DNA of 64,000 bases from Pseudomonas viridiflava (GCF_900582625.1 NZ_UTIQ01000001.1:496001-560000); one strand, 5' to 3'. Shown: positions 21,037 through 29,916, counted from the stretch's first letter. Translations and numbers: made by a program. The notes: generated from the letters alone by a model not told the origin.

Positions 21037-23007
21037 ATGCCTTTGCATGCCGTGGAAACCAGCGCCAGTGAGCTGGCCGCTTTCGTCAGCGAAAACTTCC
21101 CCGAACGCGGTATTCGCCCCGACGGCGTTATCGCCCAATCCTGGTACCGCAGCGTTAACCAACACCAGCTCAACCCGCGCGCGGTGAACGTCAAACACAT
21201 TCTCACCGCCGAAGAAATTCGCCAGCATCAGCAGCAACATCAGGAGTATCTGGCCATCGCCAGCCAGGGCGTCAGCGGCCTGGCCAAGCGTGTGGTGCAA
21301 GCCGGTTTCGCCGTGCTGCTCAGCGATGAAAAAGGCATCACCCTCGACTCGCGCTTGCCCAATCAGCGCGATTTGTACACCCAGTCGGGGCTGATCGTCG
21401 GCGCACGCTGGGATGAGTCCGTGGCCGGCACCAACGGCATCGGCACCTCCTTGGCGGCCGAGCAGGCGATGACCATTCACCGCGAAGAACATTTCCTCAC
21501 CTCGAACTTTCGCCTGAGCTGTTCGGTGGCGCCGATTTTCGACGCCCAAGGCGCACTGCGCGGCTGCCTGAACGCCACCAGCCTGAACAGCGACGGGCCT
21601 AAAGAAGCGCAGTACCTGACGCTGCAACTGGTGATCATGTATGCGCGTCTGATCGAGAACGCGCACTTTCGCCAGCGCTACCGCGACTGCCTGACCCTGG
21701 CCATCAAACCCCGTGACGACGTCACCGACCTGGCCAACGAGCAGCTGCTGGCCATCGACGAAAGCGGCCGCATTATCGGCGCCAACCGCGCCGCCTTTGT
21801 GGCCTACGACCAGGCGCACAACCAGGCGCTGCTGGGCCGGCGTATCGACACGCTGTTGCCCGCCAGCGTGGATGAACTGCTGAGCATGACCAGCGGCGGC
21901 GCACGCGGCGTGCAACTGCGAGCGCTGGTGGACGAAGCCTTGGTTGACGTGGGCCTGCGCATTCCCGTCGGCCGTGTTCGTCCGGCTCAGGCGAGCCCGG
22001 CGACCGTCAGCCCAGTTCCCGCACGCAGCACGGCTCAGCACCATCCGCAGCTCGACCAACTGGGCGGCGACGACCCGCAGTTGCAGCAAGGCGTGCGGCG
22101 CATCCGCAAGGTGCTCGACAAAGGCATCGCCGTGCTGATTACCGGCGAAACCGGCACCGGCAAAGAAGCCTTCGCCCGCGCCATTCACCAGGCCAGTGCG
22201 CGACGCCACGGTCCGTTCGTGGCGCTCAACTGCGCGGCCATTCCGGAAACCTTGATCGAAAGCGAACTGTTCGGCTACCGCAGCGGCAGCTTCACCGGCG
22301 CCAACAAAAAAGGCATGAAGGGCAAGCTGGAACTGGCCAATGGCGGCACGCTGTTTCTCGACGAAATTGGCGACATGCCGGCGCACCTGCAAACCCGTTT
22401 ATTGCGCGTATTGGCTGAGCGCGAAATCACCCCGCTGGGTGCCGAAACGCCGGTTGGGCTGGATGTACAAGTGGTGTCGGCGACCCACCAGCACCTGGCC
22501 GGCATGATCAGCGCCAAGCAGTTTCGCGAAGACTTGTTCTACCGCCTCAGCGGCATGACGTTGCACCTGCCCGCCTTGCGTGAACGCAGCGACCGCGAGC
22601 AACTGATCGAGCAGCTGTTGGCTGCGCAGCCGGGGGCGAAAGGATTACGTCTGGATGAACAGGCACGGGCGCGGTTACTCGGCTACGGCTGGCCGGGAAA
22701 TATCCGTCAGTTGCTCAACTGCCTGCGCTACGCCGTGGCCCTGGCCGAAGACGGTGTAATCGACAGCGACTGCCTGCCCGCCGAGCTACAAGGCGCGATC
22801 AGCCCAGCGCCCGTCCCCGTCGCCGCGCCGGCGAGCAACAACCTCGCCGAGCAATTGGACAGCGATGAAGTGCGCCACCTCTACGCCACGCTGCGTCAGC
22901 ACCAATGGAACATCACCGCCGCCGCCGAGAGCTTTGGCATCTCGCGCTCCACGCTGTACCGCAAGATGAAAAAGCACGGCATCGTGCAGCCCAACGAGGT
23001 GTTTTGA
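21037..23007 (+). CDS. Sigma-54-dependent activator, AcoR type
   Basis: A 656-residue enhancer-binding protein. A GAF sensor domain is at about 70-220 (ESVAGTNGIGTSLAAEQAM is the AcoR-type signature), a PAS-like stretch at about 235-290, the AAA+ domain at about 345-580 with Walker A GETGTGKE at 370-377 and Walker B LFLDEIGD at 439-446, and a Fis-type HTH at about 625-648. The sigma-54 contact loop reads GSFTGA (417-422) rather than the usual GAFTGA. AcoR relatives respond to small metabolites such as acetoin or alcohols. No target operon is adjacent: pobA lies upstream and cdhR is convergent downstream. The ATG at 21037 follows CGGGAG; the longer frame from 20764 is not supported. Confidence 0.88.
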   Translation: MPLHAVETSASELAAFVSENFPERGIRPDGVIAQSWYRSVNQHQLNPRAVNVKHILTAEEIRQHQQQHQEYLAIASQGVSGLAKRVVQAGFAVLLSDEKGITLDSRLPNQRDLYTQSGLIVGARWDESVAGTNGIGTSLAAEQAMTIHREEHFLTSNFRLSCSVAPIFDAQGALRGCLNATSLNSDGPKEAQYLTLQLVIMYARLIENAHFRQRYRDCLTLAIKPRDDVTDLANEQLLAIDESGRIIGANRAAFVAYDQAHNQALLGRRIDTLLPASVDELLSMTSGGARGVQLRALVDEALVDVGLRIPVGRVRPAQASPATVSPVPARSTAQHHPQLDQLGGDDPQLQQGVRRIRKVLDKGIAVLITGETGTGKEAFARAIHQASARRHGPFVALNCAAIPETLIESELFGYRSGSFTGANKKGMKGKLELANGGTLFLDEIGDMPAHLQTRLLRVLAEREITPLGAETPVGLDVQVVSATHQHLAGMISAKQFREDLFYRLSGMTLHLPALRERSDREQLIEQLLAAQPGAKGLRLDEQARARLLGYGWPGNIRQLLNCLRYAVALAEDGVIDSDCLPAELQGAISPAPVPVAAPASNNLAEQLDSDEVRHLYATLRQHQWNITAAAESFGISRSTLYRKMKKHGIVQPNEVF

Positions 23008-23015
23008 CAGGCGCC

Positions 23016-24008
23016 TCAGCCCAGCAGCGGCGCCAGGGTTTTGCGTGAACGTGCAGGCACCGGGTGCCTGTCTTCACGCGGGCAACAGGCGAAGCGCGTG
23101 CGGTAGCAGCGGGAGAAATACGACTGCGATTCGAAGCCGCACGCCAGGCTGATTTCCAACACGCTCATGTCGGTCTGGCGCAGCAGTTGCCGGGCTTTTT
23201 CCAGGCGCAGGCGCAGGTAAAAATTCGATGGCGTGTCGTTGAGGTACAAGCGAAACAAGCGCTCCAATTGCCGCCGCGTCACCTGAATGCGCTCGGCCAA
23301 TTCCAGGGTGTCGAGTGGCGGTTCGGTGTGGCGCTCCATATCGCCAATCACCTGCACCAGCTTGCGGTTGCTGATGCCGTAGCGCGTGGCGATTTCCATG
23401 CGCTGGTGGTCCTGACGCGGCCGAATGCGGCTGAGCACAAACTGCTCCGACACCTGCACCGCCAGCTCGGCGCCGTGGGCCTGGGCGATCAGGTCGAGCA
23501 TCAGATCAATCGAGGCCGTGCCGCCGGCGCAAGTGATGCGCGAGCGGTCCACTTCGAATAATTCCTGAGTCACATGCAAGCGCGGGTACGACTCTTTGAA
23601 GGCATCCAGCGCTTCCCAATGCAGCGTCACGGTGTGGCCGTCGAGCAGCCCGGCTTCGGCCAAAACCACGGCGCCGGTGTCGATGCCGCCAAGCGTAACG
23701 CCCTCGCCATCCAGGCGTTTTAGCCACCGCGCCAGCGCCGGGCTGTAGGCCTGCAACGGCTCAAAACCGGCCACCAGCAGCAGCCGCGCAGTACGCGCGA
23801 GCGGCGCCAGGCCACTGTCGGCATTGATCGACATGCCATTGCTGGCCAATACCGGCCCGCCGTCCAGACTCATCACCTGCCACCGGTACAAATCGGCCTG
23901 AAAACGGTTGGCCACGCGCAATGGCTCAACCGCCGACAGAAAGCCGAGCATGGAAAAGCCCGGCAGCAGCAGAAACCAGAAGTCTTCAGTGGCTGGAGTC
24001 GAAGGCAT
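23016..24008 (-). CDS. cdhR: Carnitine catabolism regulator CdhR (GlxA/AraC family)
   Basis: A 330-residue regulator of the GATase1-like (GlxA) AraC class. The N-terminal domain (about 10-190) is DJ-1/PfpI-like: FWFLLLPGFSMLGFLSAVEPL and GVTLGGIDTGAVVLAEAGLL are typical. The C-terminal 100 residues are an AraC HTH pair with LEISLACGFESQSYFSRCYR. It is divergent from caiX-cdhC-cdhA-cdhB, as cdhR is in Pseudomonas aeruginosa, where it activates carnitine use. GbdR is a close relative; location favours CdhR. The ATG at 24008 is used rather than an upstream TTG. Confidence 0.85.
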   Translation of the reverse strand: MPSTPATEDFWFLLLPGFSMLGFLSAVEPLRVANRFQADLYRWQVMSLDGGPVLASNGMSINADSGLAPLARTARLLLVAGFEPLQAYSPALARWLKRLDGEGVTLGGIDTGAVVLAEAGLLDGHTVTLHWEALDAFKESYPRLHVTQELFEVDRSRITCAGGTASIDLMLDLIAQAHGAELAVQVSEQFVLSRIRPRQDHQRMEIATRYGISNRKLVQVIGDMERHTEPPLDTLELAERIQVTRRQLERLFRLYLNDTPSNFYLRLRLEKARQLLRQTDMSVLEISLACGFESQSYFSRCYRTRFACCPREDRHPVPARSRKTLAPLLG

Positions 24009-24230
24009 GACGCGGCTCGGCAAGGGAATAGTCGTGGCTTACGCCGTTGCGGTGGCGTTGGCAATGCAGCAGGTCGCCTGAGTACAAATGCGGGTCGCTA
24101 CCGTGTGATTTTGCCGCCGGCGCTGCCGGTAATTTGGCCCACAGCTGGCAAGGCATCGCTGGCTCCACTCGACAACAAGTATTCCCGTCAGCACCGCGCT
24201 GGCGAGGAATCAGCCACATGAGGAACACCG
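24009..24230. promoter_or_regulatory. cdhR-caiX divergent control region
   Basis: A 222-base gap between the divergent regulator and the first carnitine gene. It should hold both promoters and a CdhR site by analogy with known carnitine operons. TTGCCGCCGGCGCTGCCGGT at 24110-24129 contains an imperfect palindrome. No clear AraC-type direct repeat was found by eye. Confidence 0.4.
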
Positions 24231-25163
24231 ATGAAGACCGTACTCAGTTGCTGTTTGTTAGTGCTCGCCAGCCAGACCGCTTTCGCCGCCGACCCGGCCT
24301 CCTGCAAGAACGTGCGCCTGGGCGTGGTCAACTGGACCGACGTGATCGCCACCAGCGCCATGACCCAAGTGCTGCTCGACGGCCTGGGCTATGAAACCAA
24401 GCAAACCAGCGCCTCGCAGCAAATCATTTTCGCCGGCATCCGCGACAAACGCCTGGACCTGTTCCTCGGCTACTGGAACCCGATCATGACCCGCACCATC
24501 ACGCCGTTTATCGAGGCCAAGCAGGTGCGCGTGCTGGACAAACCCAGCCTTGACGACGCCCGCGCCACCCTCGCGGTCCCCACCTACCTGGCCGACAAAG
24601 GCCTGAAAACCTTTGCCGACATCGCCAAGTTCGAGAAAGAGCTGGGCGGGAAAATCTACGGCATCGAGCCGGGCTCCGGCGCTAACACTCAAATCAAGGA
24701 AATGATCGCCAAAGACCAGTTCGGCCTCGGCAAATTCCAGTTGGTGGAATCCAGCGAAGCCGGCATGTTGTCGGCGGTTAGCCGTGCGGTGAAACGCAAG
24801 GAAGCCGTGGTGTTTTTTGGCTGGGCGCCGCACCCCATGAACGTCAACCAGGACATGACCTATCTGTCTGGCAGCCAGGACGCCCTCGGCCCGGACGAAG
24901 GCCGCGCCACCGTATGGACCGTTACCACGCCCGACTACGCCAGCCGCTGCCCGAACGTCGACAAACTACTCAGCAACCTGCATTTCACCGCCGCCGACGA
25001 GAGCCGCATGATGCAGCCGTTGCTCGACCACAAAGACCCGTTGGAATCGGCCAAGCAATGGCTCAAGGATCACCCGCAGGACCAGCAGCGCTGGCTCGAA
25101 GGCGTGACCACCCTCGACGGCCGCCCGGCCAGCGAACACCTAAAACTCAGCACCAACCCCTGA
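24231..25163 (+). CDS. caiX: Carnitine/choline-type ABC transporter substrate-binding protein CaiX
   Basis: A 310-residue periplasmic binding protein of the OpuAC/ProX class with a signal peptide (MKTVLSCCLLVLASQTAFAA). Aromatic residues expected to cage a trimethylammonium group are visible in GVVNWTDVIAT, FLGYWNPIM and FFGWAPHPMNV. The gene is first of a four-gene catabolic operon and no permease or ATPase is present. In P. aeruginosa CaiX delivers carnitine to the separately encoded Cbc core transporter; the same is inferred here. The ribosome site and divergent cdhR are upstream. Confidence 0.87.
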   Translation: MKTVLSCCLLVLASQTAFAADPASCKNVRLGVVNWTDVIATSAMTQVLLDGLGYETKQTSASQQIIFAGIRDKRLDLFLGYWNPIMTRTITPFIEAKQVRVLDKPSLDDARATLAVPTYLADKGLKTFADIAKFEKELGGKIYGIEPGSGANTQIKEMIAKDQFGLGKFQLVESSEAGMLSAVSRAVKRKEAVVFFGWAPHPMNVNQDMTYLSGSQDALGPDEGRATVWTVTTPDYASRCPNVDKLLSNLHFTAADESRMMQPLLDHKDPLESAKQWLKDHPQDQQRWLEGVTTLDGRPASEHLKLSTNP

Positions 25164-25237
25164 CCGCCCACCAACCGCTGCGCAGCCCACCGTGACTGCG
25201 CAGCGGCTTGCCCTGCCTGCTTGTTGAAGGACATGCC

Positions 25238-26125
25238 ATGAACCACGACGTGATCATTACCTGCGCCCTGACCGGCGCTGGCGACACCACCGGCAAAAGC
25301 CATCTGGTGCCCATCACCCCCAAACAAATTGCCGCCGCTGCAGTGGAAGCGGCCAAAGCCGGCGCGACGGTGGTGCACTGCCACGTGCGCGACCCCAACA
25401 CCGGCAAATTCAGCCGCGATGTGGCGCTGTACCGCGAAGTGATGGAACGCATCCGCGAAGCCGACGTAGACATCATCGTCAACCTCACCGCCGGCATGGG
25501 CGGCGACCTGGAAATCGGCGCGGGCGAAACGCCCATGGAATTCGGCCCCAACACCGACCTGGTCGGCCCGCTCACCCGCCTGGCCCACGTGGAAGAACTG
25601 CTGCCGGAAATCTGCACCCTGGACTGCGGCACGCTCAACTTCGGCGACGGCGACACCATCTACGTTTCCACGCCCGCCCAATTGCGCGCCGGGGCCAAAC
25701 GCATCACCGAGCTAGGCGTGAAAGCCGAGCTGGAAATCTTCGACACCGGCCACCTGTGGTTCGCCAAACAGATGATCAAGGAAGGGCTGCTGCACGACCC
25801 GCTGTTCCAGCTTTGCCTGGGCATTCCCTGGGGCGCGCCGGCCGACACCACCACTATGAAAGCCATGGTCGACAACCTGCCCGCCGACTGCACCTGGGCC
25901 GGCTTTGGCATCGGCCGCCTGCAAATGCCCATGGCCGCACAAGCCGTGCTGCTGGGCGGCAACGTGCGGGTTGGGCTGGAAGACAACCTGTGGCTGGACA
26001 AAGGCGTGCTCGCCAGCAATGGCGCGCTGGTCGAACGGGTCAGCGAAATTCTCACCCGCCTTGGCGCACGCATTCTGACGCCGGCCGAGGGCCGGGCAAA
26101 AATGAACCTCAGCCGTCGCGGCTGA
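25238..26125 (+). CDS. cdhC: 3-dehydrocarnitine cleavage enzyme CdhC (BKACE family)
   Basis: A 295-residue TIM-barrel enzyme of the beta-keto acid cleavage family. In the carnitine pathway it splits 3-dehydrocarnitine with acetyl-CoA to acetoacetate and betainyl-CoA. The zinc-binding His47 and His49 lie in [14 protein letters not shown], and [20 protein letters not shown] is typical for the family N-terminus. The operon position between caiX and cdhA fixes the substrate. The ATG at 25238 is preceded by GAAGG. Confidence 0.9.
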   Translation: MNHDVIITCALTGAGDTTGKSHLVPITPKQIAAAAVEAAKAGATVVHCHVRDPNTGKFSRDVALYREVMERIREADVDIIVNLTAGMGGDLEIGAGETPMEFGPNTDLVGPLTRLAHVEELLPEICTLDCGTLNFGDGDTIYVSTPAQLRAGAKRITELGVKAELEIFDTGHLWFAKQMIKEGLLHDPLFQLCLGIPWGAPADTTTMKAMVDNLPADCTWAGFGIGRLQMPMAAQAVLLGGNVRVGLEDNLWLDKGVLASNGALVERVSEILTRLGARILTPAEGRAKMNLSRRG

Positions 26126-26151
26126 CCTGCTTTTTTACTGCTGGAGTGGCT

Positions 26152-27117
26152 ATGAGCTTTATCACCGACATCAAAGTTTTCGCAGCCCTGGGCAGCGGCG
26201 TAATCGGCAGCGGCTGGGTTGCGCGCGCCCTCGCTCACGGCCTCGACGTAATCGCCTGGGACCCCGCACCCGGCGCCGAAACCGCCCTGCGCCAGCGCGT
26301 CGCCAACGCCTGGCCGGCGCTGGTCAAACAAGGCGTGGCAGAAGGCGCGGGCCTGGAGCGATTGCGCGTTGTCGACAGCATTGAAGCCTGCGTACGCGAC
26401 GCCGACTTCATCCAAGAAAGCGCCCCGGAACGCCTCGACCTGAAACTCGACCTGCACGCCAAAATCAGCGCGGCGGCCAAGCCCAATGCGTTGATCGCCT
26501 CGTCCACCTCGGGCCTGTTACCCAGCGACTTCTACGCCGACGCCACGCACCCGGAACGCTGCGTAGTCGGCCACCCGTTCAACCCGGTTTACCTGCTGCC
26601 GCTGGTGGAAGTGGTTGGCGGTCAACACACAGCGCCAGCGGCGGTGCAGGCCGCCATCGAGGTGTACCAACGTCTTGGCATGCGGCCCCTGCACGTACGC
26701 AAAGAAGTGCCCGGCTTTATCGCCGACCGCCTGCTCGAAGCGCTGTGGCGCGAAGCCCTGCACCTGGTCAACGACGGCGTCGCCACGACCGGCGAAATCG
26801 ACGATGCGATTCGCTTTGGCGCCGGATTGCGCTGGTCCTTCATGGGCACCTTCCTGACCTACACCCTGGCGGGTGGCGACGCCGGCATGCGCCACTTCAT
26901 GGCCCAATTCGGCCCCGCGCTGCAACTGCCCTGGACCTACTTGCCCGCGCCCGAGCTGACCGAAAAACTCATCGACGACGTGGTTGCCGGCACCACCGAC
27001 CAGCAAGGCCAACGCTCCATCGCCGAACTGGAACGCTACCGCGACGACTGCCTGATGGCCGTGCTGGAGGCGATCAAAACCTGCAAAAGCCAACACGGCT
27101 TCGCCTTCGCCGACTGA
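26152..27117 (+). CDS. cdhA: L-carnitine 3-dehydrogenase CdhA
   Basis: A 321-residue NAD-dependent enzyme of the 3-hydroxyacyl-CoA dehydrogenase fold that oxidises L-carnitine to 3-dehydrocarnitine. The Rossmann loop [17 protein letters not shown] begins at residue 14. The catalytic-region His is in [20 protein letters not shown], and [20 protein letters not shown] and [10 protein letters not shown] follow as in the family. Strong ribosome site CTGGAG at 26141-26146. It lies between cdhC and the thioesterase gene with short gaps (26 and 11 bases). Confidence 0.92.
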   Translation: MSFITDIKVFAALGSGVIGSGWVARALAHGLDVIAWDPAPGAETALRQRVANAWPALVKQGVAEGAGLERLRVVDSIEACVRDADFIQESAPERLDLKLDLHAKISAAAKPNALIASSTSGLLPSDFYADATHPERCVVGHPFNPVYLLPLVEVVGGQHTAPAAVQAAIEVYQRLGMRPLHVRKEVPGFIADRLLEALWREALHLVNDGVATTGEIDDAIRFGAGLRWSFMGTFLTYTLAGGDAGMRHFMAQFGPALQLPWTYLPAPELTEKLIDDVVAGTTDQQGQRSIAELERYRDDCLMAVLEAIKTCKSQHGFAFAD

Positions 27118-27128
27118 GGACCGCGCCC

Positions 27129-27611
27129 ATGGAACATCGCCTTTTTCGCACCCACATCGGCGCCGACTGGGTCGACTACAACGGCCACCTGCGCGACGCC
27201 TACTACCTGCTGATCTTCAGCCAGGCCGTCGACGCGCTGATGGACACCATCGGCCTCGACGCCACCGCCCGCGAAGCCACCGGCCACAGCCTGTTCACCC
27301 TGGAAGTGCACCTCAACTACCTGCACGAAGTGAAAGAAAACCAAACTGTAGAGGTTCGATTGCAGGTGCTCGGGCACGACCAGAAACGGCTGCACCTGTA
27401 CCTCAGCCTTTACCGCGACGGACAGCAAGATGCCGTGGCCGTGAGTGAACAGATGCTGCTGCACGTGGACACCCACGGGCCGAAGTCGACGCCCTTCAGC
27501 GCCACGACATTGGCCAGGATTGAAGGACTTGTCGTCGCGCAGGGCGAGATGGAAAAGCCCGAATATGCAGGCCGGATAATCAGACTTCCGCCGCAAAAGC
27601 ATCGCGGCTAA
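27129..27611 (+). CDS. cdhB: Betainyl-CoA thioesterase CdhB (hot-dog fold)
   Basis: A 160-residue 4-hydroxybenzoyl-CoA-thioesterase-type hot-dog protein. DWVDYNGHLRDAYYLLIFS near the N-terminus includes the typical N-G-H, and FTLEVHLNYLHEVKENQTVE forms the central strand. In the pathway it would release glycine betaine from betainyl-CoA. It is the last gene of the carnitine operon. Oddity: the last residues (KHRG) and the TAA stop come from an inverted REP palindrome at 27601-27624, so the C-terminus was reshaped by the repeat. In some genomes a longer two-domain form or fusion with cdhA occurs; here it is separate. Confidence 0.86.
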   Translation: MEHRLFRTHIGADWVDYNGHLRDAYYLLIFSQAVDALMDTIGLDATAREATGHSLFTLEVHLNYLHEVKENQTVEVRLQVLGHDQKRLHLYLSLYRDGQQDAVAVSEQMLLHVDTHGPKSTPFSATTLARIEGLVVAQGEMEKPEYAGRIIRLPPQKHRG

Positions 27612-27671
27612 AGCCGCTCCCACAATAAGCAAAGCACCACCACCCCCCTGTGGGAGCGGCTTCAGCCGCGA
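27601..27671. repeat. REP doublet at the end of the carnitine operon
   Basis: An inverted copy (27601-27624) overlaps the end of cdhB, and a direct copy (27649-27671, TGTGGGAGCGGCTTCAGCCG then CGA) follows after 24 bases. Confidence 0.87.
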
Positions 27672-27684
27672 GATGTTGATCTAC

Positions 27685-27774
27685 CGCTTTTGCTCCACGC
27701 TTTTGCTCCACGCTTTTGCTTCACCGCTGTTGCTTCACCGCTTTTGCTTCACCGCTGTTGCTTCACCGCTTTTG
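27685..27774. repeat. Short tandem repeat, 13/14-bp units
   Basis: Seven consecutive units built on CGCTTTTGCTTCAC. The first two are the 13-base form CGCTTTTGCTCCA. The later ones alternate CGCTTTTGCTTCAC with CGCTGTTGCTTCAC, giving a higher-order period of 28 bases. The last unit is partial. Non-coding. Confidence 0.85.
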
Positions 27775-27783
27775 ATCTTGCTT

Positions 27784-28035
27784 GTGATCCACCCCGCACC
27801 GTTCATCGCAGGCCGAGTGGAGTCGTTGCGCAGGGGGTTGAGCGGCCGGGAGCCGCGAGAGGCGTGTCGGGCCAAGGATGGCCCGTCTCGCCGTGCCCCC
27901 GGAGTAGCGACGGAAGGAGGGAAGTCGGAGCGCAGCGCAGACCCAAGGTAGGGGCTAGACCTTTTGGTTACTTTTGGGTGGTCCGGCAATCCGGCAATGC
28001 TAAAAGTGACTCGCGCGTAAGGCGCGAAACTAAAA
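27784..28035. repeat. Recurrent Pseudomonas-type intergenic element
   Basis: The segment contains the hairpin GGGCCAAGGATGGCCC, the stretch CCCCGGAGTAGCGACGGAAG, and an end with CTTTTGGTTACTTTTGGGTG and AAAAGTGACTCGCGCGTAAG. From memory, closely similar blocks recur between genes in many pseudomonads and related bacteria. Small ORFs that cross it look like repeat translations. It appears non-coding here. Confidence 0.55.
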
Positions 28036-28079
28036 CGTTCAGCACACGCGGTAATGAATACCTCCTCAACTGCGTCGGC

Positions 28080-28478
28080 CTGGAAATTCTGGATCCCCGC
28101 GTGCGCGAGGATGACGCGGGGTTTGGGCCGCCACCGCGCTTGACTGGAGACTCTGGATTCCCGCCTGCGCGGGAATGACGGAGGTTTGTACTGCTACCGC
28201 GTTCGACTGGAAATTCTGGATTCCCGAATCGTCGGACCGCCGCCTGCGCGGGAATGACGGGGTTTGGGCCGCCACCACGTTCGACTGGAAATTCTGGATC
28301 CCCGCGTGCGCGAGGATGACGGAGGTTTGGGGTCGCTACCGCGTTCGACTGGAAATTCTGGATTCCGAATCGTCGGACCGCCGCCTGCGCGGGAATTACG
28401 AAGGTTTGGGCCGCCACCGCGTTCGACTGGACATCCTGGATCCCCGCGTGCGCGAGGATGACGGAGGTTTGGGCAAAT
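28080..28478. repeat. Array of six dispersed-repeat units
   Basis: Six units of about 64 or 79 bases in direct orientation. Each begins CTGGAAATTCTGGAT (or close) and includes an inverted repeat such as TTCCCGCCTGCGCGGGAA, then TGACGGAGGTTTGGG and CCGCCACCGCGTTCGA. Long units carry an extra AATCGTCGGACCGCC block. Units differ from each other by several substitutions. Translations give VIPAQAG-type peptides, familiar from mis-annotated repeats of the neisserial dRS3-like type. An inverted pair of the same family lies at 12850-12962. Confidence 0.85.
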
Positions 28479-28517
28479 AGCACCGCTCCAACCCACCCAG
28501 CCGCACCTTCCAACACC

Positions 28518-28559
28518 CAAAAAAAAGCCCCCCGAAAAGCCGACACAGCACGGGGGGCC
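28518..28559 (-). terminator. Possible terminator hairpin, minus-strand orientation
   Basis: GCCCCCCG and CGGGGGGC pair around a 16-base loop; read on the minus strand the stem is followed by eight T. No minus-strand gene ends immediately upstream of it (the nearest ends at 29113, behind another terminator), so it may simply insulate the repeat field. Confidence 0.5.
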
Positions 28560-28803
28560 AAAATGCTTCTAACAGGGAGCGCCAACGTCGAACCGGACAA
28601 CCTCGATCAGGTGACCAAACCCAACCAAAACAGCCAACGCCCGCCAATCAAGGCTGACACTCTGGCCGCCATTGTGCCCATCACGAACGACCGGGAATTA
28701 GTTGAAAACGACCTCTTCATGCATATAACAGCCATCGCCCTTGAAGCCAGCCCAACCCCTCACCAAAATCGACCCCACCTCCCCCGCAACAAGGACCACG
28801 GCC

Positions 28804-29064
28804 ATGATGCACGCTGACCTGATCGACCAGGACGACCTGCGCGAACGCCTGCAAACCCTGGGCTTCGCCGTGCCGCCCGGCGCCTCGCCGGAACAGGCCT
28901 GCGAACACGCCGTGCTCGGCCTCGACGGCCCGCGTGCACTGGCCCTGCGCAAACTCGTCGAGCAAATGCTCGGCAGCGGCGCGGTGATGCTGCCGGCCGT
29001 GCGCGAAGCCATTTCCCGGCAATTGCTGCCCGCCCTCGCCCACTACAAAGAAAATCACGGATAA
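28804..29064 (+). CDS. Small hypothetical protein (86 aa)
   Basis: An 86-residue soluble, helical, acidic protein beginning MMHADLIDQDDLRERLQTLG and ending HYKENHG. No domain is recognised. Codon use is Pseudomonas-like and the stop is followed directly by a bidirectional terminator shared with the convergent terC gene, which supports a real gene. A weak ribosome site (AAGGA at 28790-28794) lies ten bases before the first ATG. It stands alone after the repeat field; function unknown. Confidence 0.6.
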   Translation: MMHADLIDQDDLRERLQTLGFAVPPGASPEQACEHAVLGLDGPRALALRKLVEQMLGSGAVMLPAVREAISRQLLPALAHYKENHG

Positions 29065-29093
29065 AAAAATCCCCGGCATAACCGGGGATTTTT
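29064..29093. terminator. Bidirectional terminator
   Basis: AAAAATCCCCGG, loop CATAA, CCGGGGATTTTT. Symmetric A and T runs allow it to end the small gene on the plus strand and the TerC-family gene on the minus strand. Confidence 0.92.
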
Positions 29094-29112
29094 CACGTCA
29101 ACCGCTGGGCCA

Positions 29113-29874
29113 TTACTGCCCCGGAATATCCTTGCGTAGCTTCACCGCTTCATTCTTTTTGCGATCACGCACGGTGCGCATTTTGATGTTCACCGCTTCC
29201 ACCGCCAGCGAGAACGCCATGGCGAAGTACACGTAGCCTTTGGGCGCATGCACATCAAAGGCCTCGGCAATCAACACCGTGCCGACCATGATCAGGAACG
29301 ACAAGGCGAGCATTTTCAGCGACGGGTGTTTATCGATAAACGCGCTGATGGTGCCGGCGGCGAGCATCATCACCATCACGGCCACGACGATGGCGGCAAT
29401 CATGACCGGTACATGGGACACCATGCCGACGGCGGTGATCACTGAGTCCAGCGAGAACACGATATCGATGATGGCGATCTGAATGATGGTGCCGATAAAG
29501 CCGCTGCCCATGCCTTTGGGCGCGTCGTTGGTTTCGTCTTCACCTTCCAGGCTGTGGTACATCTCGGTGCTGCTTTTCCACAGCAGAAACAGGCCACCGA
29601 AGAACAGAATCAAGTCACGCCCGGAGAAGCCGTGACCCATGATGCTGAACAGGTCGGCGGTCAGACGCATCACCCAGGTGATCGACAGCAACAGCAGAAT
29701 TCGCGTGACCATGGCCAGCGCCAAACCGAAGAAACGGGTCTTGGGCTGCATGTCTTTGGGCATACGGCTGACCAGGATCGAAATCATGATGATATTGTCG
29801 ATCCCGAGCACAATTTCCAGCGCCGTCAGGGTAAAAAATGCAATCCAGATTTCCGGGCTGGTCAGCCATTCCAT
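29113..29874 (-). CDS. TerC family integral membrane protein
   Basis: A 253-residue inner membrane protein of the TerC family, linked to metal-ion (manganese) homeostasis and, in operons with other ter genes, to tellurite resistance. About seven membrane segments are visible. Conserved acidic membrane motifs are present: LEIVLGIDNIIMISIL near the N-terminus and DIVFSLDSVITAVGM in the middle. The C-terminus is short and basic without the CBS/CorC extension of longer relatives. No other ter genes are near, so a general metal role is likelier than tellurite resistance. Confidence 0.9.
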   Translation of the reverse strand: MEWLTSPEIWIAFFTLTALEIVLGIDNIIMISILVSRMPKDMQPKTRFFGLALAMVTRILLLLSITWVMRLTADLFSIMGHGFSGRDLILFFGGLFLLWKSSTEMYHSLEGEDETNDAPKGMGSGFIGTIIQIAIIDIVFSLDSVITAVGMVSHVPVMIAAIVVAVMVMMLAAGTISAFIDKHPSLKMLALSFLIMVGTVLIAEAFDVHAPKGYVYFAMAFSLAVEAVNIKMRTVRDRKKNEAVKLRKDIPGQ

Positions 29875-29916
29875 GTACAGCGTCCTCGTGTTTCGAATTA
29901 AACGTCAATTAAAACC

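Noticed and set aside
28080..28478. Possible CRISPR array
   Set aside because: Unit spacing is regular, but the segments between repeats are themselves repeated, units diverge from each other, and no cas genes are present.
27973..28600. ORFs with repeated VIPAQAG or HPRARGDP peptides
   Set aside because: They are translations of the dispersed repeat units, not genes.
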